Below, piece after piece: positions 1 through 10,710 of a DNA stretch of 64,000 bases. Under the pieces are notes generated by a model. It was not told the origin of the DNA and ran no database searches. It saw nothing but the letters and a program-made list of their open reading frames with translations. The DNA comes from JACVRX01 sp963819885. GTDB taxonomy: Bacteria; Actinomycetota; Actinomycetes; Jiangellales; Jiangellaceae. A program made the position numbers and the translations under genes. The stretch is taken from positions 1 through 64,000 of the forward strand of contig CAWFXV010000023.1 in NCBI GenBank assembly GCA_963819885.1. The letters are read 5' to 3'. Every line of letters starts with the position of its first letter. Positions within the stretch are counted from its first letter, which is position 1.

Positions 1-2
1 GC

Positions 3-833
3 ACCTCGTACGCAGCCGGGGCGATCTGTGGTCCCGTTTTCGCGGTCGCAGACGACACAGCCGCTGGCTGGGAACGCGCCGGGTTCGACGAGTTCAGCGC
101 GCTCGCGGCCGAGCACCGAAGCGGCGTTCGTGTTCGTGACGGCATCTTCGTCGCCCCGGTCGGGATGGCAGAGACTGCGCCGCCGATCTCCCGACCTGCT
201 GCGGTGCGCACGCTCAGCCCGCACGAGGTACCGGCCGGATATGGATCGGCGTTCGCAGCCGCGATTCCCTGCGTCGACATGCCCACTTACCTGACCTACC
301 TCGCCGAGCGGTTCGACGCGGCCGGAGGAGTCGTCGAGACGCGACGGTTGGCCTCGCTGTCGGAGGCCGCCGAGATGGCGTCCCTCGTGGTCAACTGCGC
401 CGGTATCGGTGCCCGCGAGCTCGTTCCTGACCTCAGCGTGCATCCGGTCCGCGGCCAACACGTGGTGGTCGAGAACCCCGGCATCGACATGGTCTTCATG
501 GAACCGCCGATGGGGCCCGCCTGGACCGGGATCGTTCCGCACGATGATGTCGTCGTCCTTGGCGGGATCGCCGTCGAGGACGATTGGAACCTCGAGCCGG
601 ACCCGGAGGTTGCCGACCAAATCCTGCACCGGTGCGCGGCCGTCGAGCCTCGACTCCGTGCCGCCCGGGTGGTCGAACACCGCGTCGGCCTGCGACCGGG
701 ACGCCCGTCGGTCCGGCTGGAACGTGAAGTGATCGGCGGGACTGTCGTCGTACATGACTACGGCCATGGCGGCACCGGCGTGATGCTGTCCTGGGGTTGC
801 GCCCGCGACGCGGTCATGTTGCTCACGACATAG
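3..833 (+). CDS. FAD-dependent D-amino-acid-oxidase-like protein (5' end missing)
   Basis: The C-terminal ~276 residues of a DAO-family flavoenzyme, open from the first bases of the window, so the N-terminal Rossmann FAD site lies outside. Family members oxidise D-amino acids, glycine or related amines with O2. Visible marks are SYAAG followed by an aromatic-rich substrate-domain stretch, VNCAGIGA (flavin-binding), an RxG segment (HRVGLRPGRPSVRLE) whose Arg typically pairs with the substrate carboxylate, and the closing DYGHGGTG that contacts FAD. It ends 77 bp before the VOC gene, with a palindrome between them, so the two probably do not share one promoter. Substrate cannot be told. Confidence 0.85.
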   Translation, partial: TSYAAGAICGPVFAVADDTAAGWERAGFDEFSALAAEHRSGVRVRDGIFVAPVGMAETAPPISRPAAVRTLSPHEVPAGYGSAFAAAIPCVDMPTYLTYLAERFDAAGGVVETRRLASLSEAAEMASLVVNCAGIGARELVPDLSVHPVRGQHVVVENPGIDMVFMEPPMGPAWTGIVPHDDVVVLGGIAVEDDWNLEPDPEVADQILHRCAAVEPRLRAARVVEHRVGLRPGRPSVRLEREVIGGTVVVHDYGHGGTGVMLSWGCARDAVMLLTT

Positions 834-844
834 CCGAGGGAAAT

Positions 845-860
845 AGTTGAGACGTCAACT
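845..860. promoter_or_regulatory. Inverted repeat, probable operator upstream of the VOC gene
   Basis: AGTTGA-GACG-TCAACT is a perfect 6-bp-arm inverted repeat with a self-complementary core (GACGTC overlapping). It sits 12 bp after the oxidase stop and 50 bp before the VOC start, where an operator would lie. The TTGA/TCAA arms resemble GntR- or TetR-type sites, but no regulator gene is adjacent, so the binder is unknown. Confidence 0.4.
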
Positions 861-910
861 GTGTTCTTCTCTCTGATCACTCGCTCGCTGCAACGAAGGC
901 GGAAAGAGAA

Positions 911-1432
911 ATGGGCATCACCAGGCTGAACCACGCAGTGCTCTTCGTCCGTGAGGTCGAGCGCAGTGTCGCCTTCTACACCGAGGTACTGGGCTTCCGG
1001 CGCATCGAGATGGCGCCCGAGGGCTTCGCTGGAGCCGCGTTCCTACAGGCGTCGGGGTCGACGAATGACCACGACCTCGGTCTGTTCCAGATCGGCGCGG
1101 CCGCCGGCCCGTCGGGAGCCGGCCGCAGCACCGTCGGGTTGTACCACCTGGCGTGGGAGATCGACACGCTGACCGAGCTGAAGCGACTCGCCGGGTCGCT
1201 GGCCCAACACGGCGCGCTCACCGGCTCCTCAGACCACGGGACCACCAAGAGCCTCTACGGCAAGGATCCCGACGGTTTGGAATTCGAGGTGGCGTGGATC
1301 GTCCCGGCCGACCGGCTCGACGACTCCGCACTCCAGGCGCGCAAACGGATCCGACCGCTCGACCTGGACCGCGAGATCGACCGCTACGGCGCCGACACCC
1401 GCGGCGGGGTCGGCATCTCGGTGCCCCTCTAG
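911..1432 (+). CDS. VOC superfamily (glyoxalase/extradiol dioxygenase fold) protein
   Basis: A 173-residue protein with two paired beta-alpha-beta-beta-beta modules of the vicinal oxygen chelate fold. Likely metal ligands are His8 (LNHAVLFV), the His of LYHLAWEID in the second module and the Glu of LEFEVAW near the end. This is the His/His/Glu set of catechol-2,3-dioxygenase-like and glyoxalase-like enzymes. The start ATG follows a GGAAAGAG ribosome-binding sequence. Its stop overlaps the convergent pspA gene by 4 bp. The fold is clear; the substrate is not. Confidence 0.85.
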   Translation: MGITRLNHAVLFVREVERSVAFYTEVLGFRRIEMAPEGFAGAAFLQASGSTNDHDLGLFQIGAAAGPSGAGRSTVGLYHLAWEIDTLTELKRLAGSLAQHGALTGSSDHGTTKSLYGKDPDGLEFEVAWIVPADRLDDSALQARKRIRPLDLDREIDRYGADTRGGVGISVPL

Positions 1433-2235
1433 GTCACGATTGCGGCGGAGTCGTCGTCTCCGAACCGCCCGTTCCCAGTGCCGGCGCCTCCGGCGAGCCG
1501 CTGACAGCTGCCGAGCCACCGCTCGAGCCTGCCTTCAACGCGGCAAGCCGCGCCTCGATCTCGGCCTGCTGCGTCCAGATCGTCGAGGCTCTCGAACTGC
1601 GCGTCCAGCGAAGACGCGGCCAGCTCGGACTGTCCGCGGACCCGCGCCTCCTCGCGCCTGATCTTGTCCTCGAAGCGGCCGATCTCGCTGGTGGGGTCCA
1701 TGACGTCGATGCTCTTGATGGCGTCGTGGACCTGAGTCTGTGCCTCTGCGGTCTTGGCTCGCGCGACCAGCTCGTTTCGCTTGGCGGTCAACTGGTCGAG
1801 CTTGTCCCGCATCTGCGCCAGTCCGGTCTTGAGCTTCTCGGCCACTTCTTGCTGGGCCTGCAGGTTCGGCAGTGCGGCCTTGGCCTCGTTCTCCGCATCC
1901 ATCTGCTTGCCGATCGCGATCCGAGCCAGGTTGTCGAACTTGGACGCATCCGCCGCGTTGCCCTCTGAGCGGAACTCGTCGGCTTTCTGGCTCGCGGCGA
2001 CGGCCTTGCGTCCCCATTCCTCGGCCGCCCTCTGGTCCTCTGCGTAGTCGTCTTCCATCATCCGGACGTTGCCGATCGTCTGCGCGATGGCCTGCTCGGC
2101 CTCCCCGATGTTGTCGGTGTAGTCGCGGACCAACTGGTCCAGCATCAACTGAGGGTCTTCGGCCTGGTCGAGCAGGGCGTTGATGTTGGCCCTGGCCAGC
2201 TGCGAAACCCGCCCGAAGATCGATTGCTTGGTCAT
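1429..2235 (-). CDS. pspA: PspA/IM30 family membrane-stress protein
   Basis: A 268-residue protein that is almost wholly coiled coil after a short N-terminal amphipathic helix (MTKQSIFGRVSQLARANINALLD). This is the PspA/Vipp1 layout: helix 0 binds stressed membrane and the coiled hairpin polymerises into ESCRT-III-like assemblies. The segment near residues 27-60 (DPQLMLDQLVRDY) is the family signature. The last ~40 residues are Gly/Ala-rich and poorly conserved. It lies 20 bp downstream of the TPM-domain gene on the same strand and is probably co-transcribed, a pairing expected for envelope maintenance. No PspB/C or PspF homologue is nearby. Confidence 0.9.
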   Translation of the reverse strand: MTKQSIFGRVSQLARANINALLDQAEDPQLMLDQLVRDYTDNIGEAEQAIAQTIGNVRMMEDDYAEDQRAAEEWGRKAVAASQKADEFRSEGNAADASKFDNLARIAIGKQMDAENEAKAALPNLQAQQEVAEKLKTGLAQMRDKLDQLTAKRNELVARAKTAEAQTQVHDAIKSIDVMDPTSEIGRFEDKIRREEARVRGQSELAASSLDAQFESLDDLDAAGRDRGAACRVEGRLERWLGSCQRLAGGAGTGNGRFGDDDSAAIVT

Positions 2236-2255
2236 GTGATCTGTCCCTTCTCGGA

Positions 2256-4312
2256 CTAGAACTTGCCACCACCACCGTGGCGGCCGCGCGTGCCACCACC
2301 GCCGAAACTTCCGGGGCCCAGGCCGCTGCTCCGACCTCCACCCCCGCCACCGCCGAACCCGCCACCGCCGAACCCGCCACCGCCGGAGCGGCCGCCGAAC
2401 ATGCTGTCAATGAGGATGCCGCCCAATATCAGGCCGCCGAGACCACCTCCGCCGCCGCTGCCCTTTCGTCCAGTCCACCGCTGTCTGAGAACGCGCCGAC
2501 ATCGGACCGCGCGAGTTGGCCCGCGTGCTCGGCCAGCGCGTCGGCCTGCTGAGCGTGGCTCAGGGCGGACACCGGGTCGGACTGCGCTGTGGCCATTGCC
2601 TCGTCGTAGTGACGTTGCGCCTCGGCGAGTCGAGTTCGGGCTTCGCCGCCTACCGCACCCCTCCGGGTGGTGATGAAGTCCTGGGTCGCCGAGATCTCGC
2701 TGCGAGCAGCGAGCAGCGCGTGCTCGAGCGACGCCCGAGCCCGCTGGGCCTGCTGCTGCTGGTCCCGCACCGCCGCGAGTGCCTGGTCGAGGCGGCCACC
2801 TGCTTCCTGAATCCGGCGGATAGCCACCAGCGGGTCGTACCGACCCCCTGCCATCTCCTGCTGGACCGTCGCCAGTGCCGACTCAGCCGCGGCAACCTGG
2901 CCAGCGAGATCGCCGGGCGCCTGACCACTGGAAACCAGCGCTTTCGCCTCGGCCAGATCCTGCGCCGTGTCGCTGATAGCGGTCTTGATGCCCGTGGCGG
3001 CGCGCTCAAGGTCGGCGCCGAGTCGGTCGACCGCATCGAGGAGCTGGCCCGCCTGGGCCGCCGCCTCCTCGCCCGCGAGCAGGGACACGGCTGCGCTCGA
3101 GGCGTCGCTGACGGCGAGATCCTGGCGGGCATCCTGGAGCGTTTTCCGGGCGAACTCCAGGCGCTCCTTGGCCTGTTCCGGATTCGCCGAAATCGGGGCG
3201 AGCGCGCTGTCGGCATACCGAGAGTCCAACGATTGAATCGTGGCCACCGTCTGCCCGAGCCGGCTTTCCGCCGCGCCGACCTTCTGCTCAACTTCCCCGA
3301 TGAGTTGGGGGGCGTTCCTCTCCAGGTCCCGCAGCCGGTCGAACGCCGCCGCTTGCGCGTCAAGACGCTCGTTCGCGTCCTCGCATCTGGTGACGATCTC
3401 GGTCAGCATCGCCCGCCGCGCCGTATCGTCCTCAGGGTAGGCGTCGTCGAGCTGCTGACGGATGCGAAACGAAGCGGTGAGCTGCTCTTTTGCTCCCTGC
3501 AGCGCCGCCGCGAACGGGGCGGCGGCCTCCTCACCGAACTGCGCGATCGCAAACCCGAGCTCGTCCTCGCTGGTCTTCACGGCGTCGTCGGTGACCACGA
3601 GGAGCCGACCGGCCCTGGCCTCCAGTTCGTCGAGCGACGGCTCGCCAGCATCGACACCGGGCTGGCCCGGCGCGGACGTCGCCTGGCGGCGCCGTCGTGC
3701 CCGCGCGAAGGCGTACACACCCACTGCGCCCACTCCGGCAGCGACCGCGACGGGCACCCACGGAATCCCGCCGCCGCTCGGGTCCGCCTCTCCAGGGGTG
3801 ATCTCCGGTTCGGGAACCGGTTCGCCATCGAGCACAGCTGCGTAGCCCTCGGCTGCACCGATCGCAGCGCCAGCCCAGTCGTTCTCCCTCAGCGGCGGCT
3901 CGATCGCCGTCGTGACGACCTCGGCGAGCTGCTCGTCCGACAGCGGGTAGTCCGGGTCGAACGAGATGCCGAATTCTCGCTCACCCGTCGCCACGGCAAG
4001 GACCGCGTCGTTGAGGCCCATGCTGTTGCGGTTGGCCGTTTCCGCCGCCCAGTCCTCTGCGTGCATTCCCGAGAACGAGTCGACGTAGACGACGAACAGC
4101 TGGAGCTGATGATCGGCATCGAGCTCGGCAAGTGCGGCTTCGACCTCACTGCGCCTGTCACCGAGGGCGTCGACCTGGTCGGTGATCTGAGTTTCGATGT
4201 CGACGGGGTCCTCGGCATGAGCCGCCATTGGTGCAGCCATCAGCATCAAGCCGGCGCCGAGGGCCGCCGCGGGCCCGACCCACCTGCGCATGACGACCCT
4301 CCGCGACGACAC
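2256..4312 (-). CDS. TPM-domain membrane protein with Gly-rich tail (frameshifted)
   Basis: Signal peptide (residues ~8-33, cleavage after AAHA), a TPM domain (PF04536 type, ~45-150) with its NRNSMGLNDAVLAVA and FDPDYPLSDEQ segments, one TM helix (~187-205), and ~400 residues of cytoplasmic coiled coil. The reading frame breaks at the CCCTTT run at 2461-2466. As written it stops at 2429, but the next frame continues with a run of Gly-rich units such as GGGGF and ends GGGGKF at 2256, the canonical tail of this family. I therefore annotate through to 2256. Alternative start at 4291. TPM proteins act in envelope stress or photosystem repair; here the partner is pspA, 20 bp downstream. Confidence 0.8.
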
Positions 4313-4421
4313 CGTCGATCTGCTCCGGAGCGTAGAGGTACCTCCCGGATGTCGGCCATACGAAACCGCCAGCCACGGGGATTTTGCTGTCCTCGGGCGC
4401 GTACGCGGCAGGGTGTCTGGG

Positions 4422-6020
4422 GTGAGCGAGCACGCATTGCCACATCGAACCGATGTCGTCGTGATCGGTGGCGGTCACAACGGTCTGGTGGCGGCGACCG
4501 TGCTCGCCGAAGCGGGCCTCGACGTCGTCGTGACGGAACGAGCGGCGACACTCGGCGGTGCCACGAGAACCGAGAACTGCTTTCCGGCCGTGCCCGGATT
4601 ACGGCAATCCACGGGCGCCTACCTGCTGGGCCTGATGCCGCCCGAGATACTCGCCACTGGCCAAGGGCCGAGTTCGTCCGCTGCGACGGGACCCGCACTA
4701 CGTGCTGCCGACGATCGGCGGGCCTGGCTCTCCGTACCTGTGGTTCGGTCGGGACCGGGCGGCGAGCCGAGCCCAACTCGAACGGACGTTCTCCGCCGCC
4801 GATGCCGCCGCAGACGACGCCTTGCAGCAGGAGCTCGCGGAGCTTCGCGAGGACCTCGCACCGGCCTGGCTCGCCGAGCCCCTCACCGTCGAGGACACCG
4901 CCGAGCGATACGTGCGGCCCCGGCTGCGCCAGACGTTCGTCGACCTCGTTCGCGGCACAGTGGTCGACTACCTGGCGCGGTTCGGCTTCACGTCAGAGTT
5001 GCTCGTCGCCATGTACGTCGTCACCGATGGACTGTCCGGCCTCACCGCCGGTCCGGACACCCCGGGGACCGGCCACAACTTCCTCGCCCACAACATGTGC
5101 CGACTGCCCGGTGCCGACGGCACCTGGATGGTGGTCGAAGGCGGGATGGGAGCCGTGTCCGGCGCCTTCGCCGAGGCAGCCGCCAAGGCCGGCGCCCGGC
5201 TCTGCACTCGGCGCCGAGGCAACCGTGCTCGCCGTTTCCGGCGGCACCGTGACGGGCGTCGTCTTGGCCGACGGCCGCGAGGTCGCGGCATCGGCCGTTC
5301 TGGCGGCCTGCGATCCGTGGCGGGCAGCGCGCATCGCCGGCTCCAACGCGCCGGCCGAGCTGGTGAGCAGGTTGGACCGGGTCCGCTTCCCGGGAACCAC
5401 TCTCAAGATCAACCTGGCGCTCCGCGACCTGCCGAGACTGGGCTGCCTTCCCCACGACGCGCCATCACCGTGGGGTTCGACCGTGCACCTTCTGCCCGAC
5501 GCCACCGGACGGCCATTGGAGGCTGTCCGCACGATGTGGCGGGATGTCGAGGCGGGCAGGCTGCCCGATTTCCCCACGATGGAGTGGTACGTCCACACGA
5601 CCGTCGACCCGACCCTCCGCGACGAAGCCGGCCACCACTCCTCGGCACTGTTCGTGCAGTCGGTCCCCTACCAACCGGCCGGGTCGACCTGGACGGAATC
5701 GCTCGAGCCGTACGTCGATCAGCTGATCGGGATCGCCGACCGGTTCGCGCCCGGCACCGCCGATCTGGTGGCAGACACGTTCCCGCTCCCGCCGCCGGGT
5801 ATCGAAGAACACTTCGGCATCACCGGCGGTCATATCCACCACGTCGACAACACCGTGGCCTTCGCCGACCGGATTCCCTACGCCACAGGTCTGCCCGGCT
5901 TCTACGCCGGCAGCGCCGGCTGCCATCCGGCCGGATCGGTTATCGGCGCGGCGGGGTGGAACAGTGCGCACCGAGTGTTGCGCGACATGGGGCGCGACCC
6001 CGCAGCCGGCAATCGGCTGA
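4422..6020 (+). CDS. Phytoene-desaturase-like NAD(P)/FAD oxidoreductase (at least two frame breaks)
   Basis: GTG start, then VVVIGGGHNGLVAA (dinucleotide-binding GxGxxG) and the ERAATLGGATRT FAD segment. The family is the CrtI/NBCH-like oxidoreductases of ~520 residues. The frame breaks near 4656-4660 (after MPPEILA, resuming as LRRDPHYVLPTIG) and again near 5200-5212 (resuming as GAEATVLAVSGG). The C-terminal FAD motif GFYAGSAGCHPAGSVIGAAGWNSA lies in a third frame. No stop follows in that frame, so the true end (after VLRDMGR, about 6020) is inferred. Divergent from the TPM gene. The carotenoid link is uncertain because no crtB/crtE is nearby; family members also act on other polyenes or retinoids. 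Confidence 0.75.
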
Positions 6021-6101
6021 GACTACATCGGCCGGATGCGGCGACTAGCCTGTACCAAGAGCAGCTTCGACTCTCGAGCAGGGAAGCAGGCGAACGCTCC
6101 G

Positions 6102-9100
6102 GTGACAGCACAGACCGGCCCGTTGTCGGGCTTCGGACCGAACGAGTGGCTCGTTCAAGAGCTGTACGAGAGCTGGCGCGAGGACCCGGCCAGTGTCGAG
6201 CGGTCGTGGGCGGACTACTTCTCGGGCATCGCGCCCGGCGAGCCAGCCGACGGGGATCAGCGGGCCAACCAGCCGAGCACGGAGGCAGCCGTGAGCACAT
6301 CCGCGGAACAGGCTCGAACCCATACCGGACCCGCCGATGCGGCGCAACCCGCACCAGAAGACGTCGCCCCGACGGCCGGGATCGCCGGAGACCGAGCAGC
6401 CGCCCAGCCGGGGCCGGCCAAGACCGGTACCGCCACGCCGGCCGATGCGAAGGCGCAGACCCCCACCGCCGCTCCGGCAGCGACCGCAAGCCGCCACCAA
6501 GCCCGCACCGCCCAAGCCGGCACCGGCCGACGACGGCACCAGCAGCTGGCAACGGTGCGACGAAGGAAACCACGCCGCTACGCGGCGCGTCGGCTCGGAC
6601 CGTCGCGAACATGGAGACCAGCCTCGAGGTCCCCACGGCTACCAGCGTCCGCGCGGTGCCGGCCAAGCTCCTCGTCGACAACCGCATCGTGATCAACAAC
6701 CACCTCGCCCGCTCTCGCGGAGGCAAGGTGTCGTTCACCCACGTCATCGGCTTCGCGCTGGTCAAGGCGTTGCGGCAGATGCCGGACATGAACTACTCCT
6801 ACGACGAGGTCGACGGCAAACCGGTCCTGGTCAAACCAGCACACGTGAACCTCGGCCTCGCGATCGACATGCAGAAGAAGGACGGCACCCGCCAGCTGCT
6901 GGTGCCGAGCATCAAGCAAGCCGACACCTTCGACTTCGCTCAGTTCTGGGCGGCCTACGAGGACCTCGTCCGGCGGGCCCGCAGCGGTCAGCTCACCGTC
7001 GACGACTTCGCCGGCACCACGATCAGCCTGACGAACCCCGGCACGATCGGCACCGTCCACTCGGTCCCCCGGCTGATGAAGGGCCAGGGCACGATCATCG
7101 GCGTCGGCGCCATGGAGTACCCCGCCGAGTTCCAGGGAGCCGCCCCCGAGACGCTCGCCCGGGTAGCTGTATCGAAGGTCATGACATTGACCAGCACGTA
7201 CGACCACCGGATCATCCAGGGCGCGCAGAGCGGTGACTTCCTGCGCATCGTGCACGGTCTGCTGCTCGGAGACGACGACTTCTACGACGAGATCTTCCGC
7301 GCGCTGCGCATCCCGTATGAGCCGATCCGATGGGCCGCCGACGTCCCGACAAGTCACGAGGACCAGATCGGCAAGCAAGCGCGCGTTCTCGAGCTGATCC
7401 ACGCCTACCGGGTGCGCGGGCACCTGATGGCCGACACCGACCCGCTGGAGTACAAGCAGCGCAGCCACCCCGACCTCGACGTCACGACGCACGGGCTCAC
7501 GCTGTGGGACCTGGACCGCGAGTTCGCCACCGGGTCGTTCGGCGGCGCCAAGCCATTCATGCTGCTCCGCGACATCCTCGGCGTGCTGCGCAACGCGTAC
7601 TGCCGGACCGTCGGCATCGAGTACATGCACATCCAGGAACCGGACCAGCGGCAGTGGATCCAGCACCGGGTCGAGCGGAAGCACGAGAAGATGGACCGCG
7701 AGGACCAGCTTCGCATCCTGCACAAGCTCAACCAGGCAGAAGCCTTCGAGACGTTCCTGCAGACCAAGTACGTCGGCCAGAAGCGGTTCTCACTCGAAGG
7801 CGGCGAGTCGACGATCTCGCTGCTCGACGAGATCTGCGAGGCGGCCGCCGAGGCCAAGCTCGACGAGGTCTGCATCGGGATGGCCCACCGAGGCCGGCTG
7901 AACGTGCTGGCCAACATCGTCGGCAAGAGCTACGGCCAGATCTTCCGCGAGTTCGAGGGCAACATCGACCCGCGCACCGTGCAGGGCTCCGGCGACGTGA
8001 AATACCACCTCGGAGCGGACGGCCAGTTCGTCGGGCTCAACGGCGAGAAGATCAAGGTCTCCCTCACCGCCAACCCCAGCCACCTCGAGGCCGTCAACCC
8101 GGTGCTGGAAGGGATCGCGCGCGCGAAACAGGATCTCCTCAACCGCGGAGAGGAGTTCCCGGTGCTGCCGCTCCTGGTGCACGGCGACGCCGCGTTCGCC
8201 GGTCAAGGTGTGGTGGCCGAAACGCTCAACCTGTCCCAGCTGCGCGGCTACCGCACCGGCGGCACGATCCACGTCGTCGTCAACAACCAGGTCGGCTTCA
8301 CCACCTCGCCGGAGCAGTCACGCTCGTCGATCTACTGCACCGACGTCGCGCGGATGGTCCAGGCGCCGATCTTCCACGTCAACGGCGACGACCCCGAGGC
8401 GTGCAATCGGGTGGCCAGGCTGGCGTTCGAGTTCCGCCAGGAGTTCGCCAAAGACGTCGTCATCGACCTGGTGTGTTACCGCCGGCGTGGTCACAACGAG
8501 GGCGACGACCCGTCGTTCACCCAGCCGTTGATGTACGACCTGATCGAACAGAAGCGCTCGGTTCGCAAGCTCTACACCGAAGCCCTCATCGGACGCGGCG
8601 ACATCACCTTCGAAGAGGCCGAACAGGCGCTGCGGGACTACCAGCAAGAGCTGGAGCGAGTGTTCTCCGAAACCCGTCAGGCGGAGGAACAGGCGGCGGC
8701 CACCATCACCGTGCCGTCGTATCCAGTCAAGCCACTGCCGGCCGGCGGCCTGGTCACGGCCGTGACCGACAAGCTGCTCAAACAGATCGCGGACTCGTAC
8801 CTGAGCCTGCCCGACGGGTTCACGGTCCACCCGAAGGTCCAGCCGCAACTGCAGCGCCGCGCCGCCATGCTGACCGAGGGCGGGATCGACTGGGGCACCG
8901 CCGAGATCGCCGCGTTCGCGTCGTTGCTGGTCGACGGCCGGCCCATCCGACTGGCCGGCCAGGACAGCCGGCGCGGCACGTTCGTGCAGAGGTTCGCGGC
9001 GATCGTCGACCGGCGCACCGGCGTGACGTACATCCCGCTGCAGCACTTGGACAAGAACCAGGCCAAGTTCCACATCTACGACTCGCTGCTTTCCGAGTTC

Positions 9101-9904
9101 GCGGCCATGGGCTTCGAGTACGGCTATTCGGTGGCCCGGCCGGAGGCGGTCGTGCTCTGGGAGGCCCAGTTCGGCGACTTCGCCAACGGCGCGCAGACGA
9201 TCATCGACGAGTTCATCGTGGCCGGCCAGTCGAAGTGGAATCAGCGCTCCGGCGTCGTCCTGCTTCTCCCCCACGGCTACGAGGGACAGGGGCCGGACCA
9301 CTCCTCCGGCCGGATCGAGCGCTTCCTGGCCATGGCTGCCGACGACGCCTTCCGAATCGCCCAGCCGTCGATTCCCGCGTCGTACTTCCACCTGCTCCGG
9401 CTGCATGCGCTCGGCGAAGAGCACAAGCCGATGATCGTGTTCACACCCAAGTCGATGCTCCGTCACAAGAAGGCGGTTTCCGCGGTCGAGGACCTCATCG
9501 GCGAAACCGCGTTCCGGCCGGTGCTTCCCGACGACGACGTCGACGCGTCGAAGGTCGACAGGGCACTGCTCTGCTCCGGCAAGGTCGTCTGGGATCTGCG
9601 AGCCGAGCGCGCCAAGCGAGCCGACGAGCACACCGCGATCCTGCCCGTGGAACAGCTCTACCCGCTGGCGACCGAGTACGTGAAGACTCAGCTGAGCCGG
9701 TTCCCCGGGTTGCGCGAGGTGCGCTGGGTTCAGGACGAACCGCTGAACATGGGGCCGTGGCCGTTCATGGCGCTGCACCTGCTGCCGAAGCTGGGGGTCG
9801 ACTTCACCGGCGTCACCCGCCCCGCCGGGGCCGCTCCGTCCTGCGGGTCGCACTCGCTGCACGTCGATCAACAGCGTGAGCTTCTGGACCGGGCCTTCGC
9901 GTAG
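6102..9904 (+). CDS. kgd: Multifunctional 2-oxoglutarate decarboxylase/dehydrogenase E1 with succinyltransferase domain (frame breaks in linker)
   Basis: Actinobacterial fusion of the E1 (TPP-dependent) and E2-like succinyltransferase parts of 2-oxoglutarate dehydrogenase, acting in the TCA cycle. GTG start; N-terminal GPNEWLVQELYESW motif; an Ala/Pro linker; the E2-type domain with STYDHRIIQGA (catalytic His); then the E1 domain with MAHRGRLNVLANIVGKSY and the TPP/Mg site GDAAFAGQGVV...VVVNNQVGFTT. About 1,265 residues, normal for the family. The linker breaks frame twice, near 6486-6495 and 6530-6545. Everything after about 6550 is one clean frame. As kgd is a central gene in an otherwise normal chromosome, sequencing indels are more likely than loss. 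Followed at once by the DUF6104 gene. Confidence 0.95.
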
Positions 9905-10075
9905 ATGTACTTCACCGACCGCGGGATCGAGGAGCTCGAGCATCGGCGCGGGGATGAACAGGTCACCCTCGGCTGGGTCGCCGAACGCTTGCGCGCGTTC
10001 GTCGACGACAACCCGGAGTTCGACGTTGCGGTCGAGCGGCTCGCGACCTGGCTCGCCCGGGTCGACGAGGAGTGA
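9905..10075 (+). CDS. DUF6104-type small protein
   Basis: A 56-residue acidic protein, beginning on the base after the kgd stop (MYFTDRGIEELE) and ending RLATWLARVDEE. I recognise it as the small actinobacterial DUF6104 family, which is commonly found directly after kgd. No motif or membrane segment. The immediate adjacency and the 4-bp overlap (GTGA) with the next gene imply translational coupling in one operon. Function unknown; a role linked to 2-oxoglutarate dehydrogenase is only an inference from position. Confidence 0.8.
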   Translation: MYFTDRGIEELEHRRGDEQVTLGWVAERLRAFVDDNPEFDVAVERLATWLARVDEE

Positions 10076-10710
10076 CCACCTCGGCCGAGTTGCGCGACGT
10101 CCGCGTCTGCGTTTTCGGGGACTCCTTCGTCGCCGGAGTGGGCGACCCCAAGGCGCTGGGCTGGGTCGGCCGGGTGGCGGCGAGGACCCCGCCGTCGACC
10201 GGCATCGCCTTGACCGTCTACCCACTCGGCGTCCGCGGCCAGACGACCGAAGACATCGTCGTGCGCATTCCGGTGGAGAGCTCGCCACGTTTCGCCCGTG
10301 GTGACGAACACGGCGTTGTGCTCGCAGTCGGCGTGGCTGACGCGTTCACCGAATTCCCGCTCGCCCGGTCGGTTGCCACCCTCGAGTTCGGGCTGCAGTC
10401 GATGCAGACGCGTCGGCTGGTCGTGGGGCCGCCGCCGGTCGGCCCAGCCGATACCCGCGCCCGGATCGCCGAGTTGGACGACGGATACGCATCGCTGTGC
10501 CGCCGGCTCGAGGTGATGTACATCTCGACCTATCAAGCGCTGATCGACCGCCGGCCCTGGTCGGAGCAGAACTTCGCCGACGGCGTGCACCCGGCCCAGG
10601 CCGGTTACGGGATGCTCGCCCACGTCGTGCTGACCGGCGGTTGGTACGAGTGGCTCGGGGTGCAGGCACCGGATTTGCCCAGCAAGACGCGGGGCGAACT
10701 CAGGGCGTGA
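10072..10710 (+). CDS. SGNH/GDSL-type hydrolase
   Basis: A 212-residue protein starting at a GTG that overlaps the upstream stop. Block I is CVFGDSFVAGVG (Ser nucleophile at ~17), a Gly/Asn-type oxyanion region follows (VLAVGVADAF, less typical than GxND), and block V is DGVHPAQAGY near 172-182 with the catalytic Asp and His. No signal peptide, so a cytoplasmic esterase or acylhydrolase is likely. Co-transcribed with kgd and the DUF6104 gene by spacing. Its 3' end overlaps the convergent dehydrogenase gene by 11 bp. Confidence 0.85.
   Translation: MTTSAELRDVRVCVFGDSFVAGVGDPKALGWVGRVAARTPPSTGIALTVYPLGVRGQTTEDIVVRIPVESSPRFARGDEHGVVLAVGVADAFTEFPLARSVATLEFGLQSMQTRRLVVGPPPVGPADTRARIAELDDGYASLCRRLEVMYISTYQALIDRRPWSEQNFADGVHPAQAGYGMLAHVVLTGGWYEWLGVQAPDLPSKTRGELRA

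Noticed and set aside
2330..2400. Short CCGCCGAAC-type repeats, possible CRISPR-like array
   Set aside because: They are codon repeats of the Gly-rich TPM tail; no spacers.
7330..9879. Long Arg/Pro-rich frame inside kgd
   Set aside because: Shadow of kgd in another frame; composition is that of a +1-shifted GC-rich gene.
2516..9904. A 2,462-codon reading frame from the TPM region to the end of kgd
   Set aside because: An artefact of few stops in GC-rich DNA. Only the part from about 5210 (desaturase C-terminus) and from about 6545 (kgd) is coding; the rest is antisense or out of frame.
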